Position numbers and translations under genes: made by a program
Source: an uncultured Clostridia bacterium
Lineage (GTDB): Bacteria > Bacillota > Clostridia > Christensenellales > Pumilibacteraceae
DNA length: 39,792 nt
Assembly: GCA_947581755.1 (NCBI GenBank)
Contig: CANPVN010000014.1
Coordinates: forward strand, 1-39,792
Direction: 5' to 3'
Part shown: piece after piece, positions 8,160 through 15,700 of the stretch
How positions within the stretch are numbered: the first letter of the stretch is position 1
How the letters are laid out: every line of letters begins with the position of its first letter
Notes under the pieces: model-generated
The model's input: the letters and a program-made list of their open reading frames with translations, nothing else
Told to the model about the DNA's origin: nothing
The model's database searches: none

Positions 8160-8822
8160 ATGGCAAAATTATTAATAGTAGACGATGAAGTCAATATCCG
8201 AGAGATTTTTCGGGAATATGCCGATTTCGAAGGACATACCATAGAAGAGGCGACCGACGGCATGGAAGCCGTTAAAATGGCAAGGGCTAACACTTATGAC
8301 CTTATCATAATGGATGTAATGATGCCCAAACTCGACGGTTTCAGCGCAGTAAAAGAGATAAGAAAGGATTCCGATGTTCCCATCATCATGCTCAGCGCGA
8401 GAAGCGAAGAATACGACAAGCTTCACGGATTCGACATGGGCATAGACGATTATGTGACCAAGCCCTTCTCTCCCAAAGAAGTTATGGCAAGAATACAGGC
8501 GGTATTGAGGAGAGGCAAAATAAAAGTCAAGAACAAAGTGGTGAGCGAGGGTTTGGAAATAGATGTAGCGGGCAGAAACATATTCGTTGACGGAAAGAAG
8601 GTGGACATGACCCCAAAAGAGTATGAGCTGTTATTCTATCTGGTTCAGAATAACGGCATAGCGATTTCCAGAGAAAAACTTTTGAACGATGTATGGGGGT
8701 ATGATTTCTACGGTGATAACAGAACCGTGGATACTCATGTAAAGATGCTTCGTTCGTCGCTCGGACCCTATCGCGACAAGATAGTTACTTTAAGAGGTTT
8801 GGGTTATAAAATCGAGCTTTAA
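8160..8822 (+). CDS. OmpR/PhoB-type response regulator
   Basis: A 220-residue two-domain regulator. The receiver domain has the acidic pair Asp8-Asp9, phospho-acceptor Asp52 in MDVMMPK, Ser79 (the Thr/Ser switch) and Lys101 in VTKPFSP. The C-terminal winged helix (about 125-220) ends with RTVDTHVKMLRSSLG and TLRGLGYKIEL, the recognition helix and wing of the OmpR family. It is phosphorylated by the kinase encoded next and then binds paired direct repeats. The ribosome site AAAGGAG lies 8 nt before the ATG. What it senses cannot be deduced. Confidence 0.95.
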   Translation: MAKLLIVDDEVNIREIFREYADFEGHTIEEATDGMEAVKMARANTYDLIIMDVMMPKLDGFSAVKEIRKDSDVPIIMLSARSEEYDKLHGFDMGIDDYVTKPFSPKEVMARIQAVLRRGKIKVKNKVVSEGLEIDVAGRNIFVDGKKVDMTPKEYELLFYLVQNNGIAISREKLLNDVWGYDFYGDNRTVDTHVKMLRSSLGPYRDKIVTLRGLGYKIEL

Positions 8823-8835
8823 TTAAAATAACGAG

Positions 8836-8872
8836 ATCCTCCTCCGAACATAAAAAGGGGGGAGGATTTTTT
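8836..8872 (+). terminator. Intercistronic terminator-like hairpin between regulator and kinase
   Basis: ATCCTCCTCC (8836-8845) pairs with GGGGGAGGAT (8858-8867), with one T-G pair, and is followed by six T residues. The 3' arm is also a strong Shine-Dalgarno sequence positioned 5 nt before a TTG that is in frame with the kinase. Confidence 0.7.
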
Positions 8873-8897
8873 GCTATTAAAGAGGATTGAGGGCTTT

Positions 8898-10544
8898 ATG
8901 AAAAAGAAACGCATTTTTCGAAATTTTCCCCGAAGAAGTATTCAGGGGTTAAGTTGTTTATACTTTTTTATAATTTCTGTCATAGTCATAGCCGTCATGA
9001 TAGGTGTCGAACTTGTTTTTGCGAGTGTGTTTACCGAGGGGCAGAACAATCGAATAGACAATGCTTTTATCGATTCGGCTGCTTTGGCGGAGCGAATAGA
9101 TGACGAGTTTCGTATTTTCGAGGAAGAATACGAGAATCTGCCTCCGCACAACAGACCTACAAACAAATCGTTGGACGATTTTATAGTCGAGGCGAACAGG
9201 ATTTCCGAAAAGTATCATTGCGAAGTGGAATGTTATATTTTCCGATACACCGAAACCCGAGATGAAATGGATCTCAGAGAGGCTCTTGACGACGGTTTCG
9301 ATGTATATAACTATAACGGTTATTATAATTCCTCCAAGGCGTCGATATACAGGGCGGACACCGAGATATTCAACAAAAATCAGTCCGAGATCACCGCCGA
9401 GATATTCAATATGTATGTTTATAATTACAATCTCAACTATGACAAAGGAGTATTCAGTTTCGTAAACAACGACTTCGGCGGAGTCAATACCGTGACAAGG
9501 ATTTACGGCTCCTCGCTTGCGAAAATCGAATCGGCTTATCTTACAACGAGAAGAGTCGCAATGTATCTCAGAATAAGCATAACGGAAGAAGAGATAGGCG
9601 TCACTTCGATGATAATTTCCGCGGTATTCGGCGCGCTCGGCGCATTGCTTTTGTCGCTTACGCTTTCGTTCTATCTTTCGAAGAAGGTGTCTCATCCCAT
9701 CAAAGAATATGCGGAAGCCGCCAAGAAGTTGGGACAAGGCGATTACAGACAAAAGATAAAGGTAGACGACAAGACTTTGAAGGAACTCCGCGAACTCGGG
9801 CTTGTGTTCAATCAAGCGGCGGAGGATATAGAAAAGACGGACAGTCAGCGTAAAGAATTTTTGGCGAACGTCACGCATGATTTGCGAACGCCGTTGACTA
9901 TGATAAGAGCGTATGCCGAGATGATAAGGGATCTTTCGGGTTCCAATCCCGCAAAGAGGAACGCGCATGCGCAGATAATAATAGACGAGGCGGACAGATT
10001 GTCTTTGCTTGTAGAGGACATTCTGAACGTTTCCAAACTCGAAGCGGGAACTCTTAAAATGGAGTTTGTATCTACAGATATGACGACTCTTTGCGCCACC
10101 GCCTTAAATCTTTACAATGTCAAGGTGGAAAAGGAAGGGTATCATATAGTATCCGAACTCGACAAGGATGCTTATGCCGTCGCCGACGCGCAACGCATAA
10201 CTCAGGTTATACACAATCTCGTGCAGAACGCCGTCAATTATACGGGCGAGGACAAGACCGTTAAAGTCGTACTCAAAAAACTCGAACACGGAGTCAGAGT
10301 AGAGGTATCGGATTCGGGACGCGGCATAGCTCCCGAAGAAATCAAAAACGTCTGGACGCGCTATTATCAGATAAATCAAAAGAAGCGCAACAAGATGGGT
10401 TCGGGACTGGGACTCGACATAGTACGCGGAATACTTACGGCGCACAACGCGAATTTCGGAGTAGAGAGCGAACTCGGGCACGGAACGACATTCTGGTTCG
10501 AATTGTCGGATACTCTCCCCGAAGAGCCGTCCGAAAATCCATAA
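8898..10544 (+). CDS. Sensor histidine kinase
   Basis: A 548-residue membrane kinase. A first helix at about 18-42 and a second at about 235-260 bracket an extracytoplasmic sensor of some 190 residues rich in Tyr and Asn (DVYNYNGYYNSSK, YVYNYNLNYD). A HAMP linker follows, then the HisKA box with phospho-His327 in NVTHDLRTPLTM. The ATPase domain shows the N box (HNLVQNAVNYT), G1 (VSDSGRGIAPEEI) and G2 (GSGLGLDIVRGILTAH). The ATG at 8898 has GAGGG 4 nt upstream. An in-frame TTG at 8871 (nine residues longer) is served by GGAGG and cannot be excluded. It partners the preceding regulator. The ligand of the sensor domain is unknown. Confidence 0.93.
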   Translation: MKKKRIFRNFPRRSIQGLSCLYFFIISVIVIAVMIGVELVFASVFTEGQNNRIDNAFIDSAALAERIDDEFRIFEEEYENLPPHNRPTNKSLDDFIVEANRISEKYHCEVECYIFRYTETRDEMDLREALDDGFDVYNYNGYYNSSKASIYRADTEIFNKNQSEITAEIFNMYVYNYNLNYDKGVFSFVNNDFGGVNTVTRIYGSSLAKIESAYLTTRRVAMYLRISITEEEIGVTSMIISAVFGALGALLLSLTLSFYLSKKVSHPIKEYAEAAKKLGQGDYRQKIKVDDKTLKELRELGLVFNQAAEDIEKTDSQRKEFLANVTHDLRTPLTMIRAYAEMIRDLSGSNPAKRNAHAQIIIDEADRLSLLVEDILNVSKLEAGTLKMEFVSTDMTTLCATALNLYNVKVEKEGYHIVSELDKDAYAVADAQRITQVIHNLVQNAVNYTGEDKTVKVVLKKLEHGVRVEVSDSGRGIAPEEIKNVWTRYYQINQKKRNKMGSGLGLDIVRGILTAHNANFGVESELGHGTTFWFELSDTLPEEPSENP

Positions 10545-10572
10545 TCGACAGAGGAGTACTGTTTATATTCAA

Positions 10573-10604
10573 AAGCGGCAAGGTTTTTTCTTGCCGCTTA
10601 TTTG
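10573..10604 (+). terminator. Terminator-like hairpin after the kinase gene
   Basis: AAGCGGCAAG (10573-10582) and CTTGCCGCTT (10590-10599) are perfect 10-bp arms with a T-rich loop. The trailing T tract is short (ATTTGG). Confidence 0.6.
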
Positions 10605-10626
10605 GTATAAGGAATTTGTTGCGTAC

Positions 10627-10675
10627 AAAAAAAAACGATTCGCTTTCGGATATGAACAGCAAATCGTTTTTTTAT
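10627..10675. terminator. Terminator of the cold-shock gene, usable from both sides
   Basis: A-rich arm AAAAAAACGATT (10629-10640) pairs with AATCGTTTTTTT (10662-10673) around a 21-nt loop. It ends the minus-strand csp transcript and may also stop leftover kinase transcripts. Confidence 0.65.
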
Positions 10676-10692
10676 GATTGTAATTTTTTTGA

Positions 10693-10902
10693 TTACATAG
10701 GCTTAACCGCAACCGCACGAAGCTTGTTATTGCTTTTGGGATCGGGTTCTGTTTCGAAAGTAACTTTTTGTCCTTCCTTCAAAGTTTTGAAGCCATCGCA
10801 TTCTATTGCGGAGAAGTGTACGAATACATCATCGCCACCCTCGTCATTGGCGATAAAGCCATAGCCCTTTTTTTCGTTGAACCATTTTACCGTACCGTTC
10901 AT
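10693..10902 (-). CDS. csp: Cold-shock protein (CspA family)
   Basis: A 69-residue single cold-shock domain. RNP1 is KGYGFI (residues 12-17) and RNP2 is VFVHF (26-30), with the usual [13 protein letters not shown] start and aromatic platform for single-stranded nucleic acids. These proteins act as RNA chaperones or antiterminators. The start has an AAGGAGGT site. The predicted leader of about 106 nt is long, as is common for cold-shock mRNAs. It is monocistronic. Confidence 0.96.
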   Translation of the reverse strand: MNGTVKWFNEKKGYGFIANDEGGDDVFVHFSAIECDGFKTLKEGQKVTFETEPDPKSNNKLRAVAVKPM

Positions 10903-11008
10903 CTAAGAGTACCTCCTTAAAGAAATTGTATCCTTAATAAAAATCCCATAATAAGCGACTGTGATAAATAAGGACACTTTTTTTATGAGGACGATTAATA
11001 GCGAATAC
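10903..11008 (-). promoter_or_regulatory. Long 5' leader of the cold-shock mRNA
   Basis: The csp promoter predicts transcription from about 11008, giving roughly 106 nt before the ATG. In this family such leaders often refold with temperature. I did not compute a fold. Confidence 0.45.
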
Positions 11009-11014
11009 GACTGT

Positions 11015-11043
11015 ATTATAGCACATAGAAAAACGGCTGTCAA
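11015..11043 (-). promoter_or_regulatory. Consensus promoter of the cold-shock gene
   Basis: On the minus strand there is TTGACA (11043-11038), a 17-bp spacer and TATAAT (11020-11015), a perfect sigma-A match. Confidence 0.85.
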
Positions 11044-11103
11044 ATATTTCCAAAACAAGATAAAAAAATACAAGCCATAATCTTTTGGGATTGAGTCGGA
11101 CAG

Positions 11104-11132
11104 GCAAAATTCGACAAAAAACCACATATAAT
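11104..11132 (+). promoter_or_regulatory. SigE-like promoter of sigK
   Basis: GCAAAATT (11104-11111), a 13-bp spacer and CATATAAT (11125-11132) resemble the mother-cell SigE pattern (ATATT-type -35, CATACAAT-type -10). At the sigma-A spacing the -35 would be GCAAAA, which is a poor match. Confidence 0.5.
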
Positions 11133-11164
11133 GTTCTGTTAAGTAAATTCGAGGGGGCATTATA

Positions 11165-11860
11165 ATGGTAGTTGAGAGTTTTCTTGTTTTTTTAAGTAAG
11201 ATATTCTTTTTTACGTCTTACATATCCAATAAAGGTTCGTTTCCCAAGCCGCTTTCGCCCGAGGAAGAGAAAGAGTACGTCATGAAAGCCAAGCGCGGAG
11301 ATTTGGAAGCGCGCGAGATTCTCATACGGCACAATTTGAGACTTGTCGCGCATATTGCAAAAAAATATTCCAATGCGGGAGAAGCCGACGATCTCATCTC
11401 CGTTGGGAGCATAGGGCTGATAAAGGGTATCGAGAGTTACGAATACGGACGCGGGAGTCAACTTGCCACGTATGTAGCCAAGTGTATCGACAATGAAATT
11501 CTTATGTACATAAGGGCGAACAAGAAGCATAAAAACACCGTGAGTTTACAGGAATCGGTGGGGACGGACAAAGAGGGCAACGAAATCACATTGATGGATA
11601 TACTCCCCATGAAGGAAGAAAGCGTTTTCGCCAAAGTGGAGAGCGACATATTGTATCAAAAAGTATTGGAGATAATATATTCCGACGCGCTTTCGGCGCG
11701 AGAAAGAAAGATTATCTGTTTAAGGTACGGCATAAATTGCAAGCGGCAGTACACACAACTCGAAGTTTCCAAAATGATGGACATATCGCGTTCTTACGTC
11801 AGCAGGATAGAGAAAAAAGTCGTAAACAAGATCGCAAAAGAACTCAAGACCAATCAATGA
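11165..11860 (+). CDS. sigK: Sporulation sigma factor SigK (pro-form)
   Basis: A 231-residue sigma-70 family factor for late mother-cell gene expression during sporulation. The hydrophobic N-terminal 18-20 residues (MVVESFLVFLSKIFFFTS) followed by YISNKGSFPKPLS match the membrane-tethering pro-sequence removed from pro-SigK. Region 2 reads NLRLVAHIAKKY, DDLISVGSIGLIKGIESYE and LATYVAKCIDNEILM. Region 4 ends ISRSYVSRIEKKVVNKI. The conserved DKEGNEITLMDIL stretch is diagnostic of the SigE/SigK group. The gene is one uninterrupted frame, so no skin-type element splits it. GAGGGGG precedes the ATG. The rnpB promoter starts immediately after the stop. Confidence 0.93.
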   Translation: MVVESFLVFLSKIFFFTSYISNKGSFPKPLSPEEEKEYVMKAKRGDLEAREILIRHNLRLVAHIAKKYSNAGEADDLISVGSIGLIKGIESYEYGRGSQLATYVAKCIDNEILMYIRANKKHKNTVSLQESVGTDKEGNEITLMDILPMKEESVFAKVESDILYQKVLEIIYSDALSARERKIICLRYGINCKRQYTQLEVSKMMDISRSYVSRIEKKVVNKIAKELKTNQ

Positions 11861-11861
11861 C

Positions 11862-11890
11862 TTGACAAAAGACTTAAAATGATTTATTCT
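11862..11890 (+). promoter_or_regulatory. Promoter of the RNase P RNA gene
   Basis: TTGACA (11862-11867), a 17-bp spacer and TATTCT (11885-11890), placing the start 7 nt on at the first base of the RNA (11897). Confidence 0.75.
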
Positions 11891-11896
11891 TATTGC

Positions 11897-12222
11897 AGAG
11901 ATGACTGTACGATTGCGTCTGTTTACAGACGAGGAAAGTCCGGGCACCGTAGGACAGGATGCCGGCTAATTACCGGTGAAGGCGACTTTAAGGAAAGTGC
12001 AACAGAAACAGACCGCCTTGAAAAAGGTAAGGGTGGAAAGGCAGGGTAAGAGCCTACCGTCTCTGCGGCAACGCGGAGAGCGCTGTAAACCCCATTCGGT
12101 GCAAGAGAAAAGAGAGGTTAAGGTTGTCCGCCGTCTCTCGAAAATCGCTTGAACCTATCGGCAACGATAGGTCTCCAGATAGATAATCGTATTTAACAGA
12201 ACCCGGCTTATAGGTCATCTCT
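11897..12222 (+). ncRNA. rnpB: RNase P RNA (probably class A)
   Basis: The catalytic RNA that removes 5' leaders from tRNA precursors. The ends pair perfectly as helix P1 (AGAGATGAC at 11897-11905, GTCATCTCT at 12214-12222). The universal core is present: GAGGAAAGTCCGGGC at 11931-11945, a GGTGGAAAGGCAGGGTAAGAG block near 12032, and ACAGAACCCGGCTTATAG at 12196-12213, which forms P4 with the first. P1 is followed by a run of T residues (12224-12232) that likely ends transcription. The length of about 326 nt is normal. Class A is judged by general layout only. Confidence 0.95.
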
Positions 12223-12302
12223 ATTTTTTTTTGCGTTTTTGTAAGAATTCTCCCTTAGCCCTTTTTTTCTTTACTCCGCCTTGGCGGCTTTGACTCCACC
12301 TC

Positions 12303-12404
12303 TTGGCTCCCTTTGCTTCCCGCCCCCTTGGCCACCCTTAGCAAGGGTGGCTGTCACCGAAGGTGACTGAAGGGATTGTTATAATAATTCGACCTCATAA
12401 AAAA
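12303..12404 (+). repeat. Hairpin-rich dispersed repeat, copy 1
   Basis: It contains TTGGCTCCCTTTG, then two perfect hairpins: GCCACCCTT-AGC-AAGGGTGGC (12331-12351) and GTCACC-GAA-GGTGAC (12353-12367). The ending is TGAAGGGATT followed by TTATAATAAT..ACCTCATA. The second copy has the same order with different stem sequences, so the paired structure is conserved more than the bases. No reading frame is seen. Confidence 0.65.
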
Positions 12405-12470
12405 CTAATCGAAAAGTTTATGTCGGAAAAAGAGCCTGACAAAGGCGTACTGCGACGCCGTCACGCTGCC

Positions 12471-12572
12471 TTGGCTCCCTTTGGTTGAAATGCGTAGCGT
12501 TTCAAACAAGGGGAGCTGTCGCCGCATTGCGGCGACTGAGGGGATTATAATAAATCCAACCTTATATAAATA
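12471..12572 (+). repeat. Hairpin-rich dispersed repeat, copy 2
   Basis: TTGGCTCCCTTTG opens a long hairpin (GCTCCCTTTG at 12474-12483 with CAAGGGGAGC at 12507-12516, and an inner TTGAAA/TTTCAA stem). A second hairpin follows, GTCGCCGC-ATT-GCGGCGAC (12518-12536). The end TGAGGGGATT..ATAATAA..ACCTTATA parallels copy 1. Confidence 0.65.
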
Positions 12573-12576
12573 TCCA

Positions 12577-12617
12577 AAAAAAACCGATTTTGCAAAATAT
12601 TGCAGCTCGGTTTTTTT
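12577..12617 (+). terminator. Intrinsic terminator downstream of the repeats
   Basis: AAAAAAACCGA (12577-12587) pairs with TCGGTTTTTTT (12607-12617). It seals off rnpB and the repeat region from the giant gene. Confidence 0.65.
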
Positions 12618-12647
12618 ATTTATAAATTAATGTGATTTTTGTTAAGT

Positions 12648-12672
12648 AAAAATCCTGTGAAATAGGATTTTT
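12648..12672 (+). terminator. Second terminator-like hairpin before the giant gene
   Basis: AAAAATCC (12648-12655) and GGATTTTT (12665-12672) are perfect 8-bp arms around a 9-nt loop, only 15 nt before the -35 of the next promoter. Confidence 0.5.
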
Positions 12673-12687
12673 CATTATGAGTAAGAC

Positions 12688-12716
12688 TTGACGGCGGGGG
12701 GGGGTAGTGATATACT
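12688..12716 (+). promoter_or_regulatory. Promoter of the giant LRR gene with a poly-G spacer
   Basis: TTGACG (12688-12693), a 17-bp spacer and TATACT (12711-12716). The spacer holds nine consecutive G residues. The ribosome site AAGGAGG (12740-12746) follows before the ATG at 12752. Because core elements and spacing are good at nine G, the sequenced state is predicted to be active. Confidence 0.75.
12696..12704 (+). repeat. Nine-G homopolymer in a promoter spacer
   Basis: An uninterrupted run of nine G between the -35 and -10 hexamers. Runs of this kind are prone to slipped-strand length change, and each base gained or lost would move the hexamers away from 17-bp spacing. Confidence 0.9.
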
Positions 12717-12751
12717 TAATAAAATAAGATTTCATATACAAGGAGGAATCT

Positions 12752-15700
12752 ATGAAACGTAAGTTAACCGTTTTGTTAACTGTTTTGATGGTACTCGCGC
12801 TGGTTATGGGAATAACCGTGGCGTGCAATCCCACGAATCAGCCGACAAACAAAGTACCTGCGGGACCCGAAGGCGGCACGTATTATTGCGACGACGGTTC
12901 CGACACTTACCACATAAGTCTTAAAGACGACAGCAAATTCACATTCGAAGTAGCGGGAGAGAACCGCGAGGGCGACTATGAGTTTGCGGGAACGGCATTG
13001 ACGATGAAGTTCTCCGAGACCGAGACAATATCGGCGCAACTCCGAGACTACAACGAGATGACGTTTACATACAAGAATAAGAATTATACTTTCCTTCGAG
13101 ACGTAGACTACACCGTAAGTTTTGACAGTATAGGAAGCGCGGTGACGGACAGAAACGTCAAGAACGGACGAGTTCTCGAAGAGCCTAACAGCCCCACAAA
13201 GAGCGGATATTTCTTTGCGGGTTGGTACGAGGACGCGCAGTATAAGACCCGTTTCAACTTCGGAAGCAAGATAACGGGAAACAAAACTTTGTACGGCAAA
13301 TTTGTCGAGGCGATAGCGGCAGACCCCGAATACACCGTAACGTTTGTAACGGGAGCGGGAGCGACAACAATCGAGCCCATGCAGACCACAGGCGGCATGA
13401 TCGATGTGCTTTCATTAAAGCCGACAAAATCGGGCGCGGAGTTTCTCGGTTGGTGGGTAAGCCACGAGAACGACCCCAACAAGTTGACATACAAATATGA
13501 ACTTGAAACGTTGCATGAAGATACCACATTCTATGCGGTATGGAGCGACGGCAACCCCGCGGTTTCTGTAAAGGACGGCGAAGCTACTTGGACGGGAACG
13601 GGAGAGGCTACCGTAGAAGTAACGAATCCCGACGGGAGCAAGACGAATCCCACTGTAAGCGGCAACAAGGCTACAATAGCGTTTAATGCTACGGGTGAGT
13701 ATCAAGTCAAAGTAACGGTAGGCGGCAAAACTACGACCGCGTACTATACGCATAACAGAATAAGCAGAGTCAGCGTATTCAAGACAGACGGAGACCTTTT
13801 GCAGTTCTATAAGGTACCCGAAGCGGACTCTTACGAAGTGACCTTAACTCATAAGAACGGCACGGCAACTCTTTCGACGCAAGACGGAGGAACGAGCAAC
13901 GTAGTCGGCGTAGATTTCCATACATACGACATTCCCGCAGAGGGATATGTATTCACGATAAGAGCGACGGGAAACAACAAGAAAGAGAGCGTAAGCCAAT
14001 ACACACTCAACAGAGTATTGGATAAAGTTACGGGCTTCAATGTAAACAACGACCAAGAATTGAGCTGGAATGCTATAGAAGGCGCAAACTACAGCGTAAG
14101 GATTACCTTGGACGGCGAAGAAGTATACAGCGAGGATAGACAATCCGAGGCTTCATATAATATCTCGCGACTCGACAGAGGAAAAGTCGTAGTCGAAGTC
14201 ACACCCAAGATGTTCGGCTGGAACAGCCCCGAGGTAACGACATATAACTATGACAAATTGAAGTTGTCGGGCGTAAAGAACATAGAGTTCGGCGACAACG
14301 ATACACTCACTTGGGACGCTGTAAAGGACGCATTGGGATATGAGCTTACGATAAACGGAAAGCCTCATAGAACAGGTAGCCCCATGTTCCAATTAAAAGA
14401 GGACTATCTCGAAGGCGCGGATCGTCTCGAGATAACGATAAGAGCGACAGCGGCTACATCGATAAACGACTCACCCGAGTCCGACAAGATAATCGTCGTA
14501 GCGGGAGCGATGGGCGACGTTTATTATAACGAAGGTATCCTTAGTTGGGATGCCGTGTTTGGCGTTCGCGAGTTTGGAATAACAATCAATGACGAGGAAG
14601 AAATAATCGTAAAGACCAAGACCAACAGTACTCCCATAAAACTTGTAGCCAAGACCAACAATATAACGGTAAGGATAATAAAAGAGGATTTCAAGGAGTC
14701 CTCTGCAAAGACGACGGTAATAGCGGACGAGATAAGTTTCGAGCGAGGATTTGTTGCCGAGCCGATACCTTCTTTGTTCAAAGTAAAGGGTGATCCCATT
14801 GATTTGACTACCGAACTTATCGGCAATGCGACGGAAAGATTCGGATATGATTTTGTCGGTTGGTACGGAGCCGACGGCAGACCATACGAGGACACCGAGT
14901 TTGCGGGCGGAGACATGACTCTTACCGCAAATTGGCAGGCATATTCGATATCCGTCAAATTTGATTTGGGTGATTATGCGAACGAAAAGGGAACAGAAGA
15001 CGAGTTTTTGAATTACACAATCGACTTTGAGTCCGAGAACTTCGAGATGCCCGTTCCCACATCTTCGAGAAGCGATTATGCTTTTGAAGGTTGGTATTGG
15101 AACGATATCAACTTCAACAATTCCCTTAACAAGTTGACGGATCAACACGGCGTAGGCGTGTCTCGATTCAATCAATTCGATTCGTCTGCATCCCGAACCA
15201 AGACGCTTTATGCGAAGTGGGTACAGATTTTCGATTTCGAGAAGCAGTCCGATGACACTTGGCTTGTAAAGAAGAACAGGAACATAGGACTTGTTACCGA
15301 GGTTACCATTCCCGAGACTTATGTTGACACGAACGGAGAAGCGAAACTTGTAACATCGGTTTCCGACTTTACCGATTCCATAAATCTTGTAAAGATAAGC
15401 ATTCCCGACACTATTCGCAATATAAACCTCGGCGATGACGCTGCGGCGTTCAAAGGTTGCTATAATCTTTCCGAAGTAGAGATTCGATATACGGGAAACG
15501 CCGTTACGAAAAATTATACGTCTATAGACGGCGTATTGTTTGCGAATGTCGAAGAAGAGCCCAAAACATTGGTATATTATCCTTTGGGTAAGATTTACCA
15601 CGATACTTACTACAAAGTTCCTTACGGCACTGTCACGATAGCCAACGGCGCTTTCTACAATAGCGGCAGCGCGCCTGTGGGATATGCAAAGACTTTGGAG

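Noticed and set aside
8958..9968. A 336-codon minus-strand frame under the histidine kinase.
   Set aside because: Same reasoning; the plus-strand kinase motifs are unambiguous.
14471..15601. A 376-codon open frame on the minus strand inside the giant gene.
   Set aside because: It is antisense to clearly recognisable domains and has no start signals. It reflects the codon bias of the plus-strand gene.
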